DNA of 14,982 nt from assembly GCA_002361955.1 (NCBI GenBank), contig DESK01000013.1, forward strand, positions 1 to 14,982, in the 5' to 3' direction. This document shows, in pieces, positions 6,398 to 13,666 of the stretch (its first letter is position 1; every line of letters begins with the position of its first letter). The notes under the pieces were generated by a model. That model was given only the letters and a program-made list of their open reading frames with translations, was not told where the DNA came from and did not search any database. A program made the translations under genes and the position numbers. Source of the stretch: Lachnospiraceae bacterium UBA3316 (GTDB taxonomy: Bacteria > Bacillota > Clostridia > Lachnospirales > Lachnospiraceae).

Positions 6398-8548
6398 TCA
6401 CAGCTTCATGGTCAACGAGATCCTCTTTTTCTTCAGGTCCACACCCAGCACCTTTACATCTACGATATCGCCCACGCTCACCACCTCCAGGGGGTGTTTG
6501 ACAAATTTCTTGTCGGTCAGCTCGGAAATGTGTACCAAACCGTCCTGGTGTACGCCGATATCCACAAAGGCACCAAAATCTATCACATTGCGCACCGTTC
6601 CCTTCAAAACCATACCGGGCGTCAAATCCTTCATATCCAGCACGTCGCTGCGCAGGATGGGTCTTGGCATCTCTTCCCTGGGATCCCGCCCCGGCTTTTC
6701 CAGCTCCTTCACAATATCCTGCAGCGTGATCTCTCCCACCTCCAGCTCCTCTGCCAGCTTTTTATAATCACGGATCTTCTTTGAAATTCCGGAAAGCCCT
6801 CCGGCTGTGATATCCTCCATGTGATAGCCCAGCCTTTCCAGCAGGCGCTCCGCCGCCCCATAGCTCTCCGGATGGACGCTGGTGGCGTCCAGGGGATTTT
6901 TCCCTCCCCGGATGCGCATGAAACCGGCGCACTGCTCATAGGCCTTCGGCCCAAGCTTCGCCACCTTAAGCAGCTGCCTGCGGCTGGTAAAGCTACCGTT
7001 TTCCTCCCGGTAGGCCACAATATTTTTCGCCACAGCCTTGGAGATGCCTGAAACGTACTCCATCAGGGAGGCGGAAGCCGTATTCAGGTCCACGCCCACC
7101 TTATTCACGCAGTCCTCCACCACGCCTCCCAGCGTCTCGCCCAGCCGTTTCTGGTTCATATCATGCTGGTACTGTCCCACGCCGATGGACTTGGGATCAA
7201 TCTTTACCAGCTCCGCCAGGGGATCCTGGATGCGCCTCGCAATAGAGACGGCGCTTCTCTGGGCCACATCGAACTCCGGGAATTCTTCCGCCGCCAGCTT
7301 GCTCGCCGAGTAAACGGAAGCACCGGCCTCATTGACGATCACATACTTCACAGGCTCTTTGATCTCCCCTAAAAGCTCCACGATGACCTGCTCCGACTCC
7401 CTGGAGGCTGTGCCGTTCCCCAGGGAAATCAGGGTGATCCCATACCGTTTGATGAGCTCCTTCACCGTTTCCTTGGCCGCCCGTATCTTCGTCTCGTTGG
7501 TAGGGGCCGTGGGATAAATGACCTTCGTGTCCAGCACCTTTCCTGTGGGATCCACGACTGCAAGCTTGCACCCTGTCCGAAAAGCTGGATCCCAGCCCAG
7601 AACCGTCTTTCCCTGTATAGGAGGCTGCATCAGAAGCTGAACCAGGTTTTTCCCAAATACGGAAATCGCCCCCTCCTCTGCCTTCTCTGTCATCTCGTTT
7701 CGTATCTCACGCTCAATGGCCGGGGCGATCAGGCGCTTGTAGGCGTCCTCAAGGGCCTCCCGGAGAATGGGCGCTGTATAGGGGTTGTCCCTGGTGACCA
7801 CCTGGCTGTCCAGATATTTCAGAATCTCTTCCTGGGGCGCCTCCACCTTTACTGTCAGGAATTTCTCCTTCTCTCCCCTGTTTAAAGCCAGGGTCCGATG
7901 GCCAGCTACCCTGTGAATCGCCTCGTCATAGGCATAATACATCTCATAAACGGACTGCTGCTTCTCGTCCCTGGCCGCCGAGACGATCCTTCCCTCCCTG
8001 GCAGTCATTTTCCTGATCCGCATGCGATAGGAAGGCTCATCCGCGATGGACTCCGCCAGAATGTCCGAAGCACCGGCCAGAGCCTCCTCCGCTGTACACA
8101 CGCCTTTTTCCTCTGACACAAAGGCCAGGGCCTCCTCCGCGGCCGGACGCTTCAGCATCTGCAGCCGGATCATATTTGCCAGAGGCTCCAGTCCCTTTTC
8201 CTTAGCGATCATCGCCCTGGTGCGCCGTTTCGGGCGGAAGGGGCGGTAGATATCCTCCACCACCACCAGGGTTTCCGCAGACAGAATCTGCTTTTTCAGC
8301 TCTTCCGTAAGCTTTCCCTGCCCCTGAATCACGGCCAGCACCTGCTCTTTTTTCTCCTCCAGGTTCCTCAGGTAATTCAGGCGCTCAAAAAGCTTTCTGA
8401 GCACCTCGTCATTCAGGGTTCCTGTAGCCTCTTTACGGTATCTGGCAATAAAAGGGATCGTATTTCCCTCGTCGATCAGCTTTACTGCCGCCTCCACCTG
8501 CCAGAGCTGCACCGCAAGCTCCCCTGCAAGACATTTATTGATATCCAT
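6398..8548 (-). CDS. tex: Tex-family S1 RNA-binding protein
   Basis: Tex is a conserved cytoplasmic nucleic-acid-binding protein related to eukaryotic Spt6, associated with transcription and expression of stress or virulence genes. The 716-aa length fits the family. Domains in order: N-terminal helical Tex region with IPFIARYRKE (31-40); YqgF/RNase H-like domain from about 313 (KTVLGWDPAFRTGCKLAVVD) to about 445; helix-hairpin-helix segments (about 484-560); and a C-terminal S1 domain (about 643-716: GTVRNVIDFGAFVDIGVHQD). AAAAGGAG lies about 8 nt before the ATG at 8548. It is first in the ten-gene minus-strand run and faces a divergent intergenic region holding a palindromic repeat. Confidence 0.94.
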   Translation of the reverse strand: MDINKCLAGELAVQLWQVEAAVKLIDEGNTIPFIARYRKEATGTLNDEVLRKLFERLNYLRNLEEKKEQVLAVIQGQGKLTEELKKQILSAETLVVVEDIYRPFRPKRRTRAMIAKEKGLEPLANMIRLQMLKRPAAEEALAFVSEEKGVCTAEEALAGASDILAESIADEPSYRMRIRKMTAREGRIVSAARDEKQQSVYEMYYAYDEAIHRVAGHRTLALNRGEKEKFLTVKVEAPQEEILKYLDSQVVTRDNPYTAPILREALEDAYKRLIAPAIEREIRNEMTEKAEEGAISVFGKNLVQLLMQPPIQGKTVLGWDPAFRTGCKLAVVDPTGKVLDTKVIYPTAPTNETKIRAAKETVKELIKRYGITLISLGNGTASRESEQVIVELLGEIKEPVKYVIVNEAGASVYSASKLAAEEFPEFDVAQRSAVSIARRIQDPLAELVKIDPKSIGVGQYQHDMNQKRLGETLGGVVEDCVNKVGVDLNTASASLMEYVSGISKAVAKNIVAYREENGSFTSRRQLLKVAKLGPKAYEQCAGFMRIRGGKNPLDATSVHPESYGAAERLLERLGYHMEDITAGGLSGISKKIRDYKKLAEELEVGEITLQDIVKELEKPGRDPREEMPRPILRSDVLDMKDLTPGMVLKGTVRNVIDFGAFVDIGVHQDGLVHISELTDKKFVKHPLEVVSVGDIVDVKVLGVDLKKKRISLTMKL

Positions 8549-8571
8549 ATAAAATACTCCTTTTCCAAGCG

Positions 8572-8625
8572 ACTGTTCACAGTAACCTGCAATTATCGTA
8601 ACTGTTCAGATGCCTGAACTGTTAC
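8572..8625. repeat. Intergenic imperfect palindrome, copy 2, with an extra half-site
   Basis: Arms GTAACTGTTCAG (8598-8609) and CTGAACTGTTAC (8614-8625) are inverse-complementary at 11 of 12 positions around a 4-nt loop. The sole mismatch, T opposite T, is at the same position as in the copies at 439-467 and 9841-9871. A further related half-site, ACTGTTCACAGTAAC, lies at 8572-8586. The element fills much of the region between tex and the divergent DUF4190-like gene. On the minus strand GATAAT (8592-8597) could be a tex -10, but no good -35 accompanies it. Confidence 0.6.
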
Positions 8626-8646
8626 CAATCATCCAATCGTTTCGTT

Positions 8647-8661
8647 CTGTCAGTATGACAG
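8647..8661. promoter_or_regulatory. Operator-like dyad upstream of the DUF4190-like promoter
   Basis: CTGTCA-gta-TGACAG is a perfect 6-bp inverted repeat with a 3-bp spacer, ending 8 bp before the -35 of the promoter at 8670-8698. Position and symmetry fit a binding site for a dimeric regulator. No regulator gene lies next to it, and a short perfect dyad can also occur by chance. Confidence 0.35.
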
Positions 8662-8669
8662 TATATCAC

Positions 8670-8698
8670 TTGTGTTTCGCCTTTGTCTATGCTATTAT
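8670..8698 (+). promoter_or_regulatory. Promoter of the DUF4190-like gene
   Basis: -35 TTGTGT (8670-8675), a 17-nt spacer and -10 TATTAT (8693-8698) place the start near 8705, about 28 nt before the ATG at 8733. The -10 matches consensus at five of six positions and the -35 at three. Confidence 0.55.
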
Positions 8699-8732
8699 AA
8701 AACAAGATTTAAGAACAGGCGGGATACTTACT

Positions 8733-9233
8733 ATGGATAATGAAAATCATTTTACAAACGAAGAAGAAAACTCCTCCGCCAACGATTACGGCGGAAACTA
8801 CCACTATGAATTTGACCTGGATCAGCCGAAACAGGAGCCCCCGTTCCAGCAGCCAAGCGGTTTTGCCTCCGCAGCGCTGGTACTGGGAATCCTCTCCCTG
8901 GCTCTGTGCTGCTGCTGTTACGCAGGCATTCCCCTGGGAGCCCTGGGCATCCTCTTTGCCCTGCTCTCCAGACAGCACACCGAGATGGAAGGCCGGGCAA
9001 AGGCCGGGCTGTGGCTCTCCGTGGCGGGCTTATGCCTGTCCGTCATCCTTACAGCCAGCGCCATGGTGACACTTTTGCGCCAGGGCGACCTGAGGGATTC
9101 TCTGGACGGCTACATGGAATACTATATGGGAGACGACTATGACCCCCATGACCTAGACAATCTCTTCCCCGGCGGAAGCTTTGATCCAGATCCCCCAGAG
9201 GAGCCGTTAACTCCCTTCCACGATGCTCTGTAA
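8733..9233 (+). CDS. DUF4190-like small membrane protein
   Basis: Function unknown. The 166-aa protein has a hydrophilic, acidic N terminus (1-42, rich in Asn, Glu and Gln), then two hydrophobic segments of the DUF4190 type: SAALVLGILSLAL...GIPLGALGILFALL (about 46-79) and AGLWLSVAGLCLSVILTASAMV (about 91-112), separated by a short polar loop. Four consecutive cysteines (59-62) lie within the first segment. The C-terminal tail (117-166) is acidic and proline-rich. I start at 8733 because a promoter ends only about 34 nt upstream; the frame stays open back to 8610 but that would begin before the promoter. The ribosome site is weak (AGGCGGG, long spacing). Two hairpins follow the stop. Confidence 0.75.
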   Translation: MDNENHFTNEEENSSANDYGGNYHYEFDLDQPKQEPPFQQPSGFASAALVLGILSLALCCCCYAGIPLGALGILFALLSRQHTEMEGRAKAGLWLSVAGLCLSVILTASAMVTLLRQGDLRDSLDGYMEYYMGDDYDPHDLDNLFPGGSFDPDPPEEPLTPFHDAL

Positions 9234-9270
9234 CAGCTGGGACAGCTTTTCCCGGAAAATGCAAGAAAAT

Positions 9271-9314
9271 TCAGGGGCGCTCTCCACAAGGAGGCTGCCC
9301 CTGAACGGCGTTTT
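9271..9314 (+). terminator. First hairpin terminator after the DUF4190-like gene
   Basis: TCAGGGGC (9271-9278) pairs with GCCCCTGA (9297-9304), and CTCC/GGAG can pair inside the loop. A five-T run follows at 9310-9314 after a short GC-rich interval, which is slightly further from the stem than ideal. Confidence 0.55.
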
Positions 9315-9317
9315 TCT

Positions 9318-9349
9318 GCCGGGGCCAACTTTTTGGGCCCCGGCTTTTT
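9318..9349 (+). terminator. Second, strong intrinsic terminator
   Basis: GCCGGGGCC (9318-9326) and GGCCCCGGC (9336-9344) form a perfect 9-bp stem around a 9-nt loop, immediately followed by TTTTT (9345-9349). The T-run overlaps the stop codon of the convergent DUF2752 gene (9348-9350). It acts for the plus strand; the minus strand has As and no strong U-run. Confidence 0.85.
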
Positions 9350-9782
9350 ATGGGATCATGGGGTAATGCCAGAAAAGCAGTACCCCGTTTTTTATGATAA
9401 AGTTTACGGCCAGGATCAAAACAGCCAACACCACCCAGCGTTTTCGGTAGCGCATTCCTATCCGAAAGCGCCCGCGGCTCACATATTCCACGGTATTGGA
9501 GAACAGGAACCAGACGTAGAGCACCGCCCCGTAGAGCACAAAGGGATGGTAATAAAGAGATTCCAGAATATGGCCTTCCAGAAGAAGGCGCACTGCCCTG
9601 GTACCGCCGCAACCGGGACAGTAAAAGCCGGTGACTGTATGAAAGACGCAGGGCAAAAGAAAAGGGCTGACAGAAATCCCCCAGATTTTGGAAGCCGCCA
9701 GATAAGCCGACCCCAGAAGAAGCAGCAGCCAGCCCAGGCAATATAAGGTTTTCCTCTCATTTTCCGCATTCCTGTTTTCCAT
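9348..9782 (-). CDS. DUF2752 membrane protein
   Basis: Function unknown. The 144-aa protein carries the DUF2752 signature CPGCGGTRA (55-63) in the context FHTVTGFYCPGCGGTRAVRLLLEGH, plus three hydrophobic segments (about 13-32, 80-98 and 116-136). The paired cysteines suggest a metal or redox role, but none is established for the family to my knowledge. A GAGAGGGG site precedes the ATG at 9782. It is convergent with the DUF4190-like gene and divergent from the DUF975 gene, so it is transcribed alone; its own promoter was not clear to me. Confidence 0.88.
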   Translation of the reverse strand: MENRNAENERKTLYCLGWLLLLLGSAYLAASKIWGISVSPFLLPCVFHTVTGFYCPGCGGTRAVRLLLEGHILESLYYHPFVLYGAVLYVWFLFSNTVEYVSRGRFRIGMRYRKRWVVLAVLILAVNFIIKNGVLLFWHYPMIP

Positions 9783-9799
9783 ATCGTCCCCTCTCTCTG

Positions 9800-9828
9800 T
9801 TGCTTTTAAGTGCTTCCTGTGATATACT
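9800..9828 (+). promoter_or_regulatory. Promoter of the DUF975 gene, extended -10
   Basis: -35 TTGCTT (9800-9805), a 17-nt spacer and -10 TATACT (9823-9828) preceded by TGA, an extended -10. The start would fall near 9835, so the palindrome at 9841-9871 would lie in the 5' untranslated leader. Confidence 0.55.
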
Positions 9829-9840
9829 GCTAAGAAAAGA

Positions 9841-9871
9841 GTAACCGTTCAGCCTTTGGCTAAACTGTCAC
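9841..9871. repeat. Intergenic imperfect palindrome, copy 3, in the DUF975 leader
   Basis: Arms GTAACCGTTCAGCC (9841-9854) and GGCTAAACTGTCAC (9858-9871) match at 11 of 14 positions around a 3-nt loop. The first part is the same GTAAC-N-GTTCAG / AAC-T-GTYAC motif as the other two copies. It ends 20 nt before the ATG at 9892, so the folded RNA would sit directly upstream of the ribosome binding region. Confidence 0.5.
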
Positions 9872-9891
9872 AAGAAAGTCTGGTGTTAATC

Positions 9892-10617
9892 ATGAAAAAA
9901 TCATCTGCTGAACTAAAGGCCCTGGCAAAGCAACGCCTGGCAGGCCATTATGGAATCCTGATCGGAGGCTTCCTGCTCGGCTCCGGCGTGGGCATTCTGC
10001 TGTCCCTGCTGCTTGAGGCCGTTTTCCATCCTAATACAAACGCGAGTTCCCTGTCCATCGCCCTCTACTGTGTGTGCACTTTTATTGTGACCCTGCTGGA
10101 AGAGGTGCTCACTGTGGGCTACACAAAAATGGCGCTGGACATCAGCCGGGGGCTGGAGGCCCGCCTGGATACCCTTTTCTACGGCTTCTCCCACCAGCCT
10201 GACCGCGTTATCCTGCTGTCCATCCTGGTGAGCCTGATCGCTTTCGCCTGCGTGCTTCCCGGTATCCTGATTACGATCGTTTGTTCTGTCATCGGAGTAT
10301 CGGCGGCCCTCCCCCTGATGCTGGCAGGCATCCTGGCGCTGCTGGCAGGCATCGTTTTCTCGGTTATCATAAACTATGCATACGGACTGGTATTTTATCT
10401 GTATCTTGATCACCCGGAAAAGGGTGTGCTTCAGCTCATGCGGGAAAGCCGCCAGATCATGAAGGGAAATAAAGGACGGCTGTTCTATCTGGATATCAGC
10501 TTTATCGGCCTGTTCCTGTTATCGTCCCTCACCTGCTTTATCGGCCTGCTGTGGGTGCTCCCCTACGTGGAAATGACAAAGGCTCACTTCTACAGGAATC
10601 TGCTGGGCGAAGTGTAA
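9892..10617 (+). CDS. DUF975 integral membrane protein
   Basis: Function unknown. The 241-aa protein has the DUF975 pattern: an N-terminal SSAELKALAKQRLAGHYGILIG (about 4-25), then hydrophobic segments at about 21-45, 54-75, 106-131, 134-172 (long enough for two passes) and 201-224, with the family motif LMRESRQIMKGNKGRLFYLD (about 182-201) before the last span. I start at the ATG at 9892, which gives the normal family start; an in-frame TTG at 9856 would place the palindrome in the coding region. The ribosome site is poor (AAGAAAG at long spacing), so translation may be low or controlled by the upstream hairpin. A strong terminator follows. Confidence 0.85.
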   Translation: MKKSSAELKALAKQRLAGHYGILIGGFLLGSGVGILLSLLLEAVFHPNTNASSLSIALYCVCTFIVTLLEEVLTVGYTKMALDISRGLEARLDTLFYGFSHQPDRVILLSILVSLIAFACVLPGILITIVCSVIGVSAALPLMLAGILALLAGIVFSVIINYAYGLVFYLYLDHPEKGVLQLMRESRQIMKGNKGRLFYLDISFIGLFLLSSLTCFIGLLWVLPYVEMTKAHFYRNLLGEV

Positions 10618-10641
10618 TAGAACATACGCCCCTACAAATAT

Positions 10642-10670
10642 GCCGCCGGATTTTTCCGGCGGCTGTTTTT
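10642..10670 (+). terminator. Intrinsic terminator after the DUF975 gene
   Basis: GCCGCCGGA (10642-10650) and TCCGGCGGC (10655-10663) form a perfect 9-bp stem with a TTTT loop, followed by TGTTTTT. It lies between two convergent genes. On the minus strand only ATATTTG follows, so it may work weakly for the thr operon too. Confidence 0.88.
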
Positions 10671-10681
10671 ATTCCCGTCTC

Positions 10682-11881
10682 CTATTGTCTGAAAAAGTAC
10701 TCCATCATTTCACACCCCGGGGCGATATCGTTTCCGCTGTCTTTCGCCTCTTTTTCGTTATACTTCCAGGTGTTTTTCTGCGGTTTTTGGCTGTCATACA
10801 GCAGATACGGAACAGGCGCGCTTGTATGCGTCCGCACCTGAATAGGCGTAGGATGATCCGGCAGCACCAGAAGCCGGTAATCCTGGCCAGAGGCATCCAG
10901 CCCCTCCTTTACCAGGCGGATCACCCGGCTGTCCAGGTACTCAATCGCCCTGACCTTCCGCTCAACGCTTCCCTGGTGCCCCATCTCATCGGGAGCCTCC
11001 ACATGGATATAGGCGAAATCATACCCTCTGTTTAAGACAGCATCCACCGCGGCCTGCGCTTTTCCTTCATAGTTTGTATCCAGGCCGCCGTTGGCGCCCT
11101 CCACACAGATATTTTCCATCCCTGCGCCCACGGCAATTCCTTTGAGCAGATCCACCGCCGAGATCATCACACCACGCTTGTGGTATTTTTCCTCAAAAGA
11201 GGTCAGGATCGGCTTTGTGCCTGCTCCCCAGAACCAGAGGCTGTTGGCCGAATTCAGGCCCCTTGCCTTCCTTTCCAGATTGATGGGATGGTTTGCCAGA
11301 ATGTCATAGCTTCTCTCCTGCATCCGGCGAAGCACTGGATCCTCTGGGAGATGTGTTTCTATCACCTGGCCCAGTACATCGTGGGGCGGTGTCAGCTCCA
11401 CCACCTGGCCCTGCTCCCAGATCAGGCAGTGCCTGTAGCTGGTGCCCACATAAAAGCGATAGCTCTCGCTTTCTAATTCCTGCTTTACAGCCTCCAGAAG
11501 AACGGCCGCTTCCTCCGTGCTGATCTCATCGGCGCTGTGGTCAAGAATCGTCTTCTTTTCATAGGGCTCATCCTCCGACAGGGTGACAATATTGCACCTG
11601 AGGGCCACATCCGTATCCTTCATGGGAACACCGATACTGAGGGCCTCCAAGGGAGAGCGCCCCGTGTAATACTTCTTTGGATCATAGCCCATCACAGACA
11701 GGTTCGCCGTATCGCTTCCCGGCTTCATGCCCTCCGGAATCGTATGAACCAGGCCGATCTCCCCCGCAGCCGCCAGCGCGTCCATCGCCGGGGTGTCCGC
11801 AGCCTCCAAAGGCGTCCTGCCCCCCAGGCTCTCTATAGGCTCATCTGCCATGCCGTCTCCCAGAATTACTACATACTTCAT
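10682..11881 (-). CDS. apgM: ApgM-family phosphomutase-like protein, probable homoserine kinase
   Basis: The 399-aa protein belongs to the alkaline-phosphatase superfamily branch annotated as archaeal-type cofactor-independent phosphoglycerate mutase (COG3635). Visible motifs are GDGMADEP (8-15, metal-binding Asp), GSDTANLSVMGYDP (55-68, nucleophile region), HVEAPDEMGHQG in the second half and LPDHPTPIQVRTHTSAPVP near the C terminus, all metal-site regions of this fold. Members next to threonine genes are described as proposed homoserine kinases, a non-orthologous substitute for GHMP-type ThrB. Here it follows hom by only 18 nt, with GAGAGGG before the ATG, and no ThrB gene is seen in the window. 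The homoserine kinase assignment is therefore inference from operon context; phosphoglycerate mutase is the alternative. Confidence 0.85.
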   Translation of the reverse strand: MKYVVILGDGMADEPIESLGGRTPLEAADTPAMDALAAAGEIGLVHTIPEGMKPGSDTANLSVMGYDPKKYYTGRSPLEALSIGVPMKDTDVALRCNIVTLSEDEPYEKKTILDHSADEISTEEAAVLLEAVKQELESESYRFYVGTSYRHCLIWEQGQVVELTPPHDVLGQVIETHLPEDPVLRRMQERSYDILANHPINLERKARGLNSANSLWFWGAGTKPILTSFEEKYHKRGVMISAVDLLKGIAVGAGMENICVEGANGGLDTNYEGKAQAAVDAVLNRGYDFAYIHVEAPDEMGHQGSVERKVRAIEYLDSRVIRLVKEGLDASGQDYRLLVLPDHPTPIQVRTHTSAPVPYLLYDSQKPQKNTWKYNEKEAKDSGNDIAPGCEMMEYFFRQ

Positions 11882-11899
11882 CGTTCCCTCTCCATTTCA

Positions 11900-13114
11900 T
11901 TATCTTATTCGGATCCTGTTTTTCACATTGCCGCACAGCTCTTCCTTCTTCGCGTAGTCCGCCTCAGACATCTCCTCCGTGACGAAGCCGAACTCACCGG
12001 GAAGCTCCGGAAGCACGATGGGCTCCACCTCCCCGAAGATCCCGCGCACCTTTTCCAGATCTGCCGCCGGATCTCCCTGCACACGCACAAAGAACTGCTT
12101 TCTGGAATTGCTGATATCTGTAAGCTGAAGCTTACTGCTGCTCCAGAAGGACATGATATTTCTGTGCAGATGCTTCGCCTCATCCACGATATCTGCCACC
12201 ACAGCGCTGGCTGTGGGAAGCTTTCCTGCGCCGCTTCCATAGAACATGGCGTCTCCGAGGACATTGCCGTGAATAAAGATCGCATTGAACACGCCGTTGA
12301 CACTGTACAGCGGGTCATTGGCTCCCACGATCTCCGGCGCTACCATCGCGTAAAAGCTCTCATCCACCTTTCGGCTGTAAGCCAGAAGCTTGATGGTCTT
12401 CCCCATCTTCTTCACGTACTGGATATCGGCAGCTGTGATCCCCGTGATCCCCTCGGTGTAGATCTCCTCAAAATCCACATGCTCCCCAAAGGCCAGTGAG
12501 GAAAGGATGGCAATCTTCCGGCAGGCATCATAGCCCTCCACATCCGCCTCCGGGTTCTTCTCCGCGTAGCCCTTATTCTGAGCGTCCTTCAGGACATCTT
12601 CAAAATCCGATCCCTTCTCGAACATTTCCGTGAGAATATAGTTGGTAGTCCCATTTAAAATACCTGCGATCTCGTCAATCTCATCCGCTGTCAGGGAAGA
12701 ATTTAAGGGACGGATAATGGGGATCCCGCCGCCGCAGCTGGCCTCAAACAGGTAGTTGATATTTCTCTCCCTGGCGATCTGCAAAAGCTCCGGGCCGTGC
12801 CGGGCCACCAGCTCCTTATTTGAGGTACATACGCTCTTTCCTGCCAGCAGGGCCTTCTTTGTAAAGGTATATGCCGGCTCCACGCCGCCCATCACTTCCG
12901 CGATGATCCGAATTTCCGGGTCATTCAGAATAATATCGAAATCATGGACGATCTTCTCCTGCACCGGATCTCCCGGAAAGTCCCGCAAATCCAGCACATA
13001 CTTAATATTGATCTCCTCGCCCGCTTTTTTATTGATGCTGGCATGGTTGGTATTGATCACCTCTACCACGCCGCTTCCCACTGTTCCATATCCCAACACT
13101 GCAATCTGTATCAT
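11900..13114 (-). CDS. hom: Homoserine dehydrogenase
   Basis: Hom reduces aspartate semialdehyde to homoserine with NAD(P)H, at the branch to threonine and methionine. The 404-aa protein shows the Rossmann motif GYGTVGSG (8-15), SNKELVA (98-104), ASCGGGIPIIRPL (125-137), NGTTNYI (154-160) and the catalytic region D191-VEG-YD-ACRK200. The C-terminal part (about 350-404, QFFVRVQGDPAADLEKV onward) is a compact ACT-like domain, suggesting feedback inhibition by threonine; it is a little shorter than in the usual 430-aa enzymes. AAGGAACG precedes the ATG at 13114. It lies 29 nt after the HTH-ACT gene and 18 nt before the ApgM-like gene, forming a three-gene threonine-branch operon. Confidence 0.95.
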   Translation of the reverse strand: MIQIAVLGYGTVGSGVVEVINTNHASINKKAGEEINIKYVLDLRDFPGDPVQEKIVHDFDIILNDPEIRIIAEVMGGVEPAYTFTKKALLAGKSVCTSNKELVARHGPELLQIARERNINYLFEASCGGGIPIIRPLNSSLTADEIDEIAGILNGTTNYILTEMFEKGSDFEDVLKDAQNKGYAEKNPEADVEGYDACRKIAILSSLAFGEHVDFEEIYTEGITGITAADIQYVKKMGKTIKLLAYSRKVDESFYAMVAPEIVGANDPLYSVNGVFNAIFIHGNVLGDAMFYGSGAGKLPTASAVVADIVDEAKHLHRNIMSFWSSSKLQLTDISNSRKQFFVRVQGDPAADLEKVRGIFGEVEPIVLPELPGEFGFVTEEMSEADYAKKEELCGNVKNRIRIR

Positions 13115-13143
13115 CTTCGTTCCTTCTTCCTTTCTTTGGCTCC

Positions 13144-13587
13144 TTATTCCCTGGCCAGTATTTTCAAATATCGTACGCCATCCTGGGCCTCAATCTCCTC
13201 GATCATCCTGGATACATCCCCTGTCGTGGCCAAAATATCCACGCTCAGCGTCAGGGACGCCACCCCATTGATGGGAATACTCTGATGAATCGTGAGAATA
13301 TTCGCGTGATAATCTGCAACGATGTGCAAAACATCGGAAAGCAGACCCGGCTCGTCATTCATCTGAATGACAAAGGTGATGGTCTTTCCTCTCGCATTAT
13401 CATGAAACGGAAAAATATCATCCTTATACTTATAGAAGGAGCTTCTGCTGATGCCCACCCGGTCCGCAGCCTCCTGTACGGTGACAGCTTTCTCAGACTC
13501 CAGCAGCCGCTTTGCCTCCACCACCTTTAACAGTACCTCCGGAACGGCCTTTTGCTTTACAACAAAATATTCGCCCTTTTCTGCCAT
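13144..13587 (-). CDS. UPF0735-type HTH and ACT domain protein
   Basis: The 147-aa protein has an N-terminal helix-turn-helix-like region (about 35-57, VTVQEAADRVGISRSSFYKYK) and a C-terminal ACT domain (about 70-145, ITFVIQMNDEPGLLSDVLHIVADYHANILTIHQ), the layout of the UPF0735/PheB family. ACT domains bind amino acids, so it is probably an amino-acid-sensing regulator of this operon. The ATG at 13587 is chosen because GGGAGG lies a few bases upstream; the frame extends to 13620 without a ribosome site. It is the first gene of the thr operon, directly after the promoter at 13638-13666, so autoregulation is plausible. PheB annotation as a chorismate mutase in some databases is not supported by anything visible here. 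Confidence 0.9.
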   Translation of the reverse strand: MAEKGEYFVVKQKAVPEVLLKVVEAKRLLESEKAVTVQEAADRVGISRSSFYKYKDDIFPFHDNARGKTITFVIQMNDEPGLLSDVLHIVADYHANILTIHQSIPINGVASLTLSVDILATTGDVSRMIEEIEAQDGVRYLKILARE

Positions 13588-13637
13588 AATACCTCCCGTC
13601 TGTGCGTTCTTCAAATACATCTGTATTCATACGGAAG

Positions 13638-13666
13638 ATATTAACACATTTATCGTGATGGTGCAA
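13638..13666 (-). promoter_or_regulatory. Promoter of the threonine operon
   Basis: On the minus strand: -35 TTGCAC (13661-13666), a 17-nt spacer and -10 TAATAT (13638-13643) preceded by TGT (extended -10). The start would be near 13631, about 44 nt before the HTH-ACT ATG. The promoter overlaps the 3' end of the upstream CNNM gene, whose stop is at 13650-13652. No T-box, riboswitch or attenuator is visible in the short leader. Confidence 0.6.

Noticed and set aside
8571..8625. Attachment site or insertion-sequence end
   Set aside because: No transposase or integrase, target duplication or paired terminal repeat was found near it; a small palindromic repeat explains it better.
11537..12499. 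320-aa plus-strand open frame opposite hom and the ApgM-like gene
   Set aside because: Its length comes from GC-rich codon bias on the opposite strand. It is rich in His, Arg and Leu with no recognisable domain, and it spans two real genes and their junction.
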